NCBI RefSeq assembly: GCF_026210795.1
Contig: NC_089447.1
Location: forward strand, 746,501-810,500
Direction: 5' to 3'
Length of the DNA: 64,000 bases
Origin: Rhizophagus irregularis
Lineage: Eukaryota > Glomeromycota > Glomeromycetes > Glomerales > Glomeraceae
Every line of letters starts with the position of its first letter. The stretch's first letter is position 1. The position numbers were made by a program, and so were the translations under genes. Positions 63,791-64,000 of the stretch are shown piece by piece. The notes under the pieces are model-generated. The model did no database searches, was not told the origin of the DNA, and was given only the letters and a program-made list of their open reading frames with translations.

Positions 63791-64000
63791 TTAGAATATA
63801 TAAAAAACGATCTCCTTTGCTCCTCCCTCGATCCGATATTCGGTAATGGACAATTAGAAGTTAATTTAGTTACCCAATAGACAAACAAATAAATAAGACT
63901 CATTACAGTAATATTTACTTTTTTGTTTACTAAAAAAATTTACTGTAATCGACCTAGCATTTAACATTACCAACTATAATAATAACTATAATAAACTATA

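Larger units (their letters stand above)
54232..64000 (-). promoter_or_regulatory. about 9.8 kb gene-free region upstream of the APSES gene
   Basis: No gene is supported on either strand; the open frames are low-complexity Phe, Lys, Ile and Tyr runs from poly(A/T) and trinucleotide repeats. It contains many tandem arrays (54495-54520, 57321-57400, 58240-58322, 59938-59975, 61691-61765, 61976-62033, 62284-62396, 63341-63393, 63733-63790). StuA/Efg1-type genes elsewhere have unusually long leaders and upstream regions, so this is probably the leader and control region, continuing beyond the window. Spliced leader exons may be present, for example at a GGTACGTA donor (minus strand) near 55270-55277, but this cannot be proven. 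Confidence 0.5.

Noticed and set aside
55770-63903. Many Phe, Lys, Ile and Tyr-rich frames upstream of the APSES gene
   Set aside because: They are translations of poly(A/T) and trinucleotide repeats with no domain or splice support.

Overview
The window looks like nuclear DNA of an arbuscular mycorrhizal fungus close to Rhizophagus irregularis (Glomeromycotina). It is very AT-rich, with long A, T and TA runs. Genes have many short introns (about 50-130 bp, GTAAGT/GTATGT...AG). Transposon debris is dense and resembles families I know from that genome: a LINE ORF1 with an RRM-like module, pogo/CENP-B and MULE transposases, and SAM-domain repeat proteins. No rRNA, tRNA, bacterial operon or CRISPR array was seen. 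Gene models come from reading splice sites and checking that the frame is kept across every junction; no database search was possible.

Layout. 1-12 kb is sparse: an Asn/His-rich orphan protein (minus), a decayed LINE-like patch, a 227-bp foldback element, a spliced KQEP-repeat protein with a Cys/His finger, and a Ser/Thr-rich disordered protein (minus). 12.8-21.7 kb is a compact conserved block: FAM72-like protein, a 13-exon DHX33/Dhr2-type DEAH helicase, a Tctex1 dynein light chain divergent from ribulose-phosphate 3-epimerase, a small acidic orphan, and a BolA1-like Fe-S protein. 22.3-23.3 kb is an orphan with a Lys/Gly repeat tail.

24-45 kb is a transposon graveyard. A LINE fragment is split by a 2.06-kb pogo-like element, which itself carries a 243-bp hAT-like MITE. 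A LINE ORF1 copy with poly(A) and a target-site duplication carries two TAG codons and a 295-bp hAT-like MITE. Three copies of a CCCTATAAA MITE have 3-bp duplications. There are decayed MULE and pogo transposases, a decayed SAM-domain protein and a 602-bp pogo-type MITE.

45.9-47.9 kb holds an 11-exon ARB2/FAM172-like alpha/beta-hydrolase gene (minus). 51.4-54.2 kb holds an APSES transcription factor of the StuA/Efg1 class (minus). About 9.8 kb upstream of it, to the window end, has no gene I can support and is full of short tandem repeats; it is probably its leader and control region.

The conserved genes are unrelated housekeeping functions (ribosome biogenesis, pentose phosphate pathway, Fe-S assembly, dynein, developmental transcription). 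I found no convincing new multi-gene system. The strongest unusual signals are the nested, datable transposon insertions, the CCCTATAAA MITE family and the KQEP-repeat protein.
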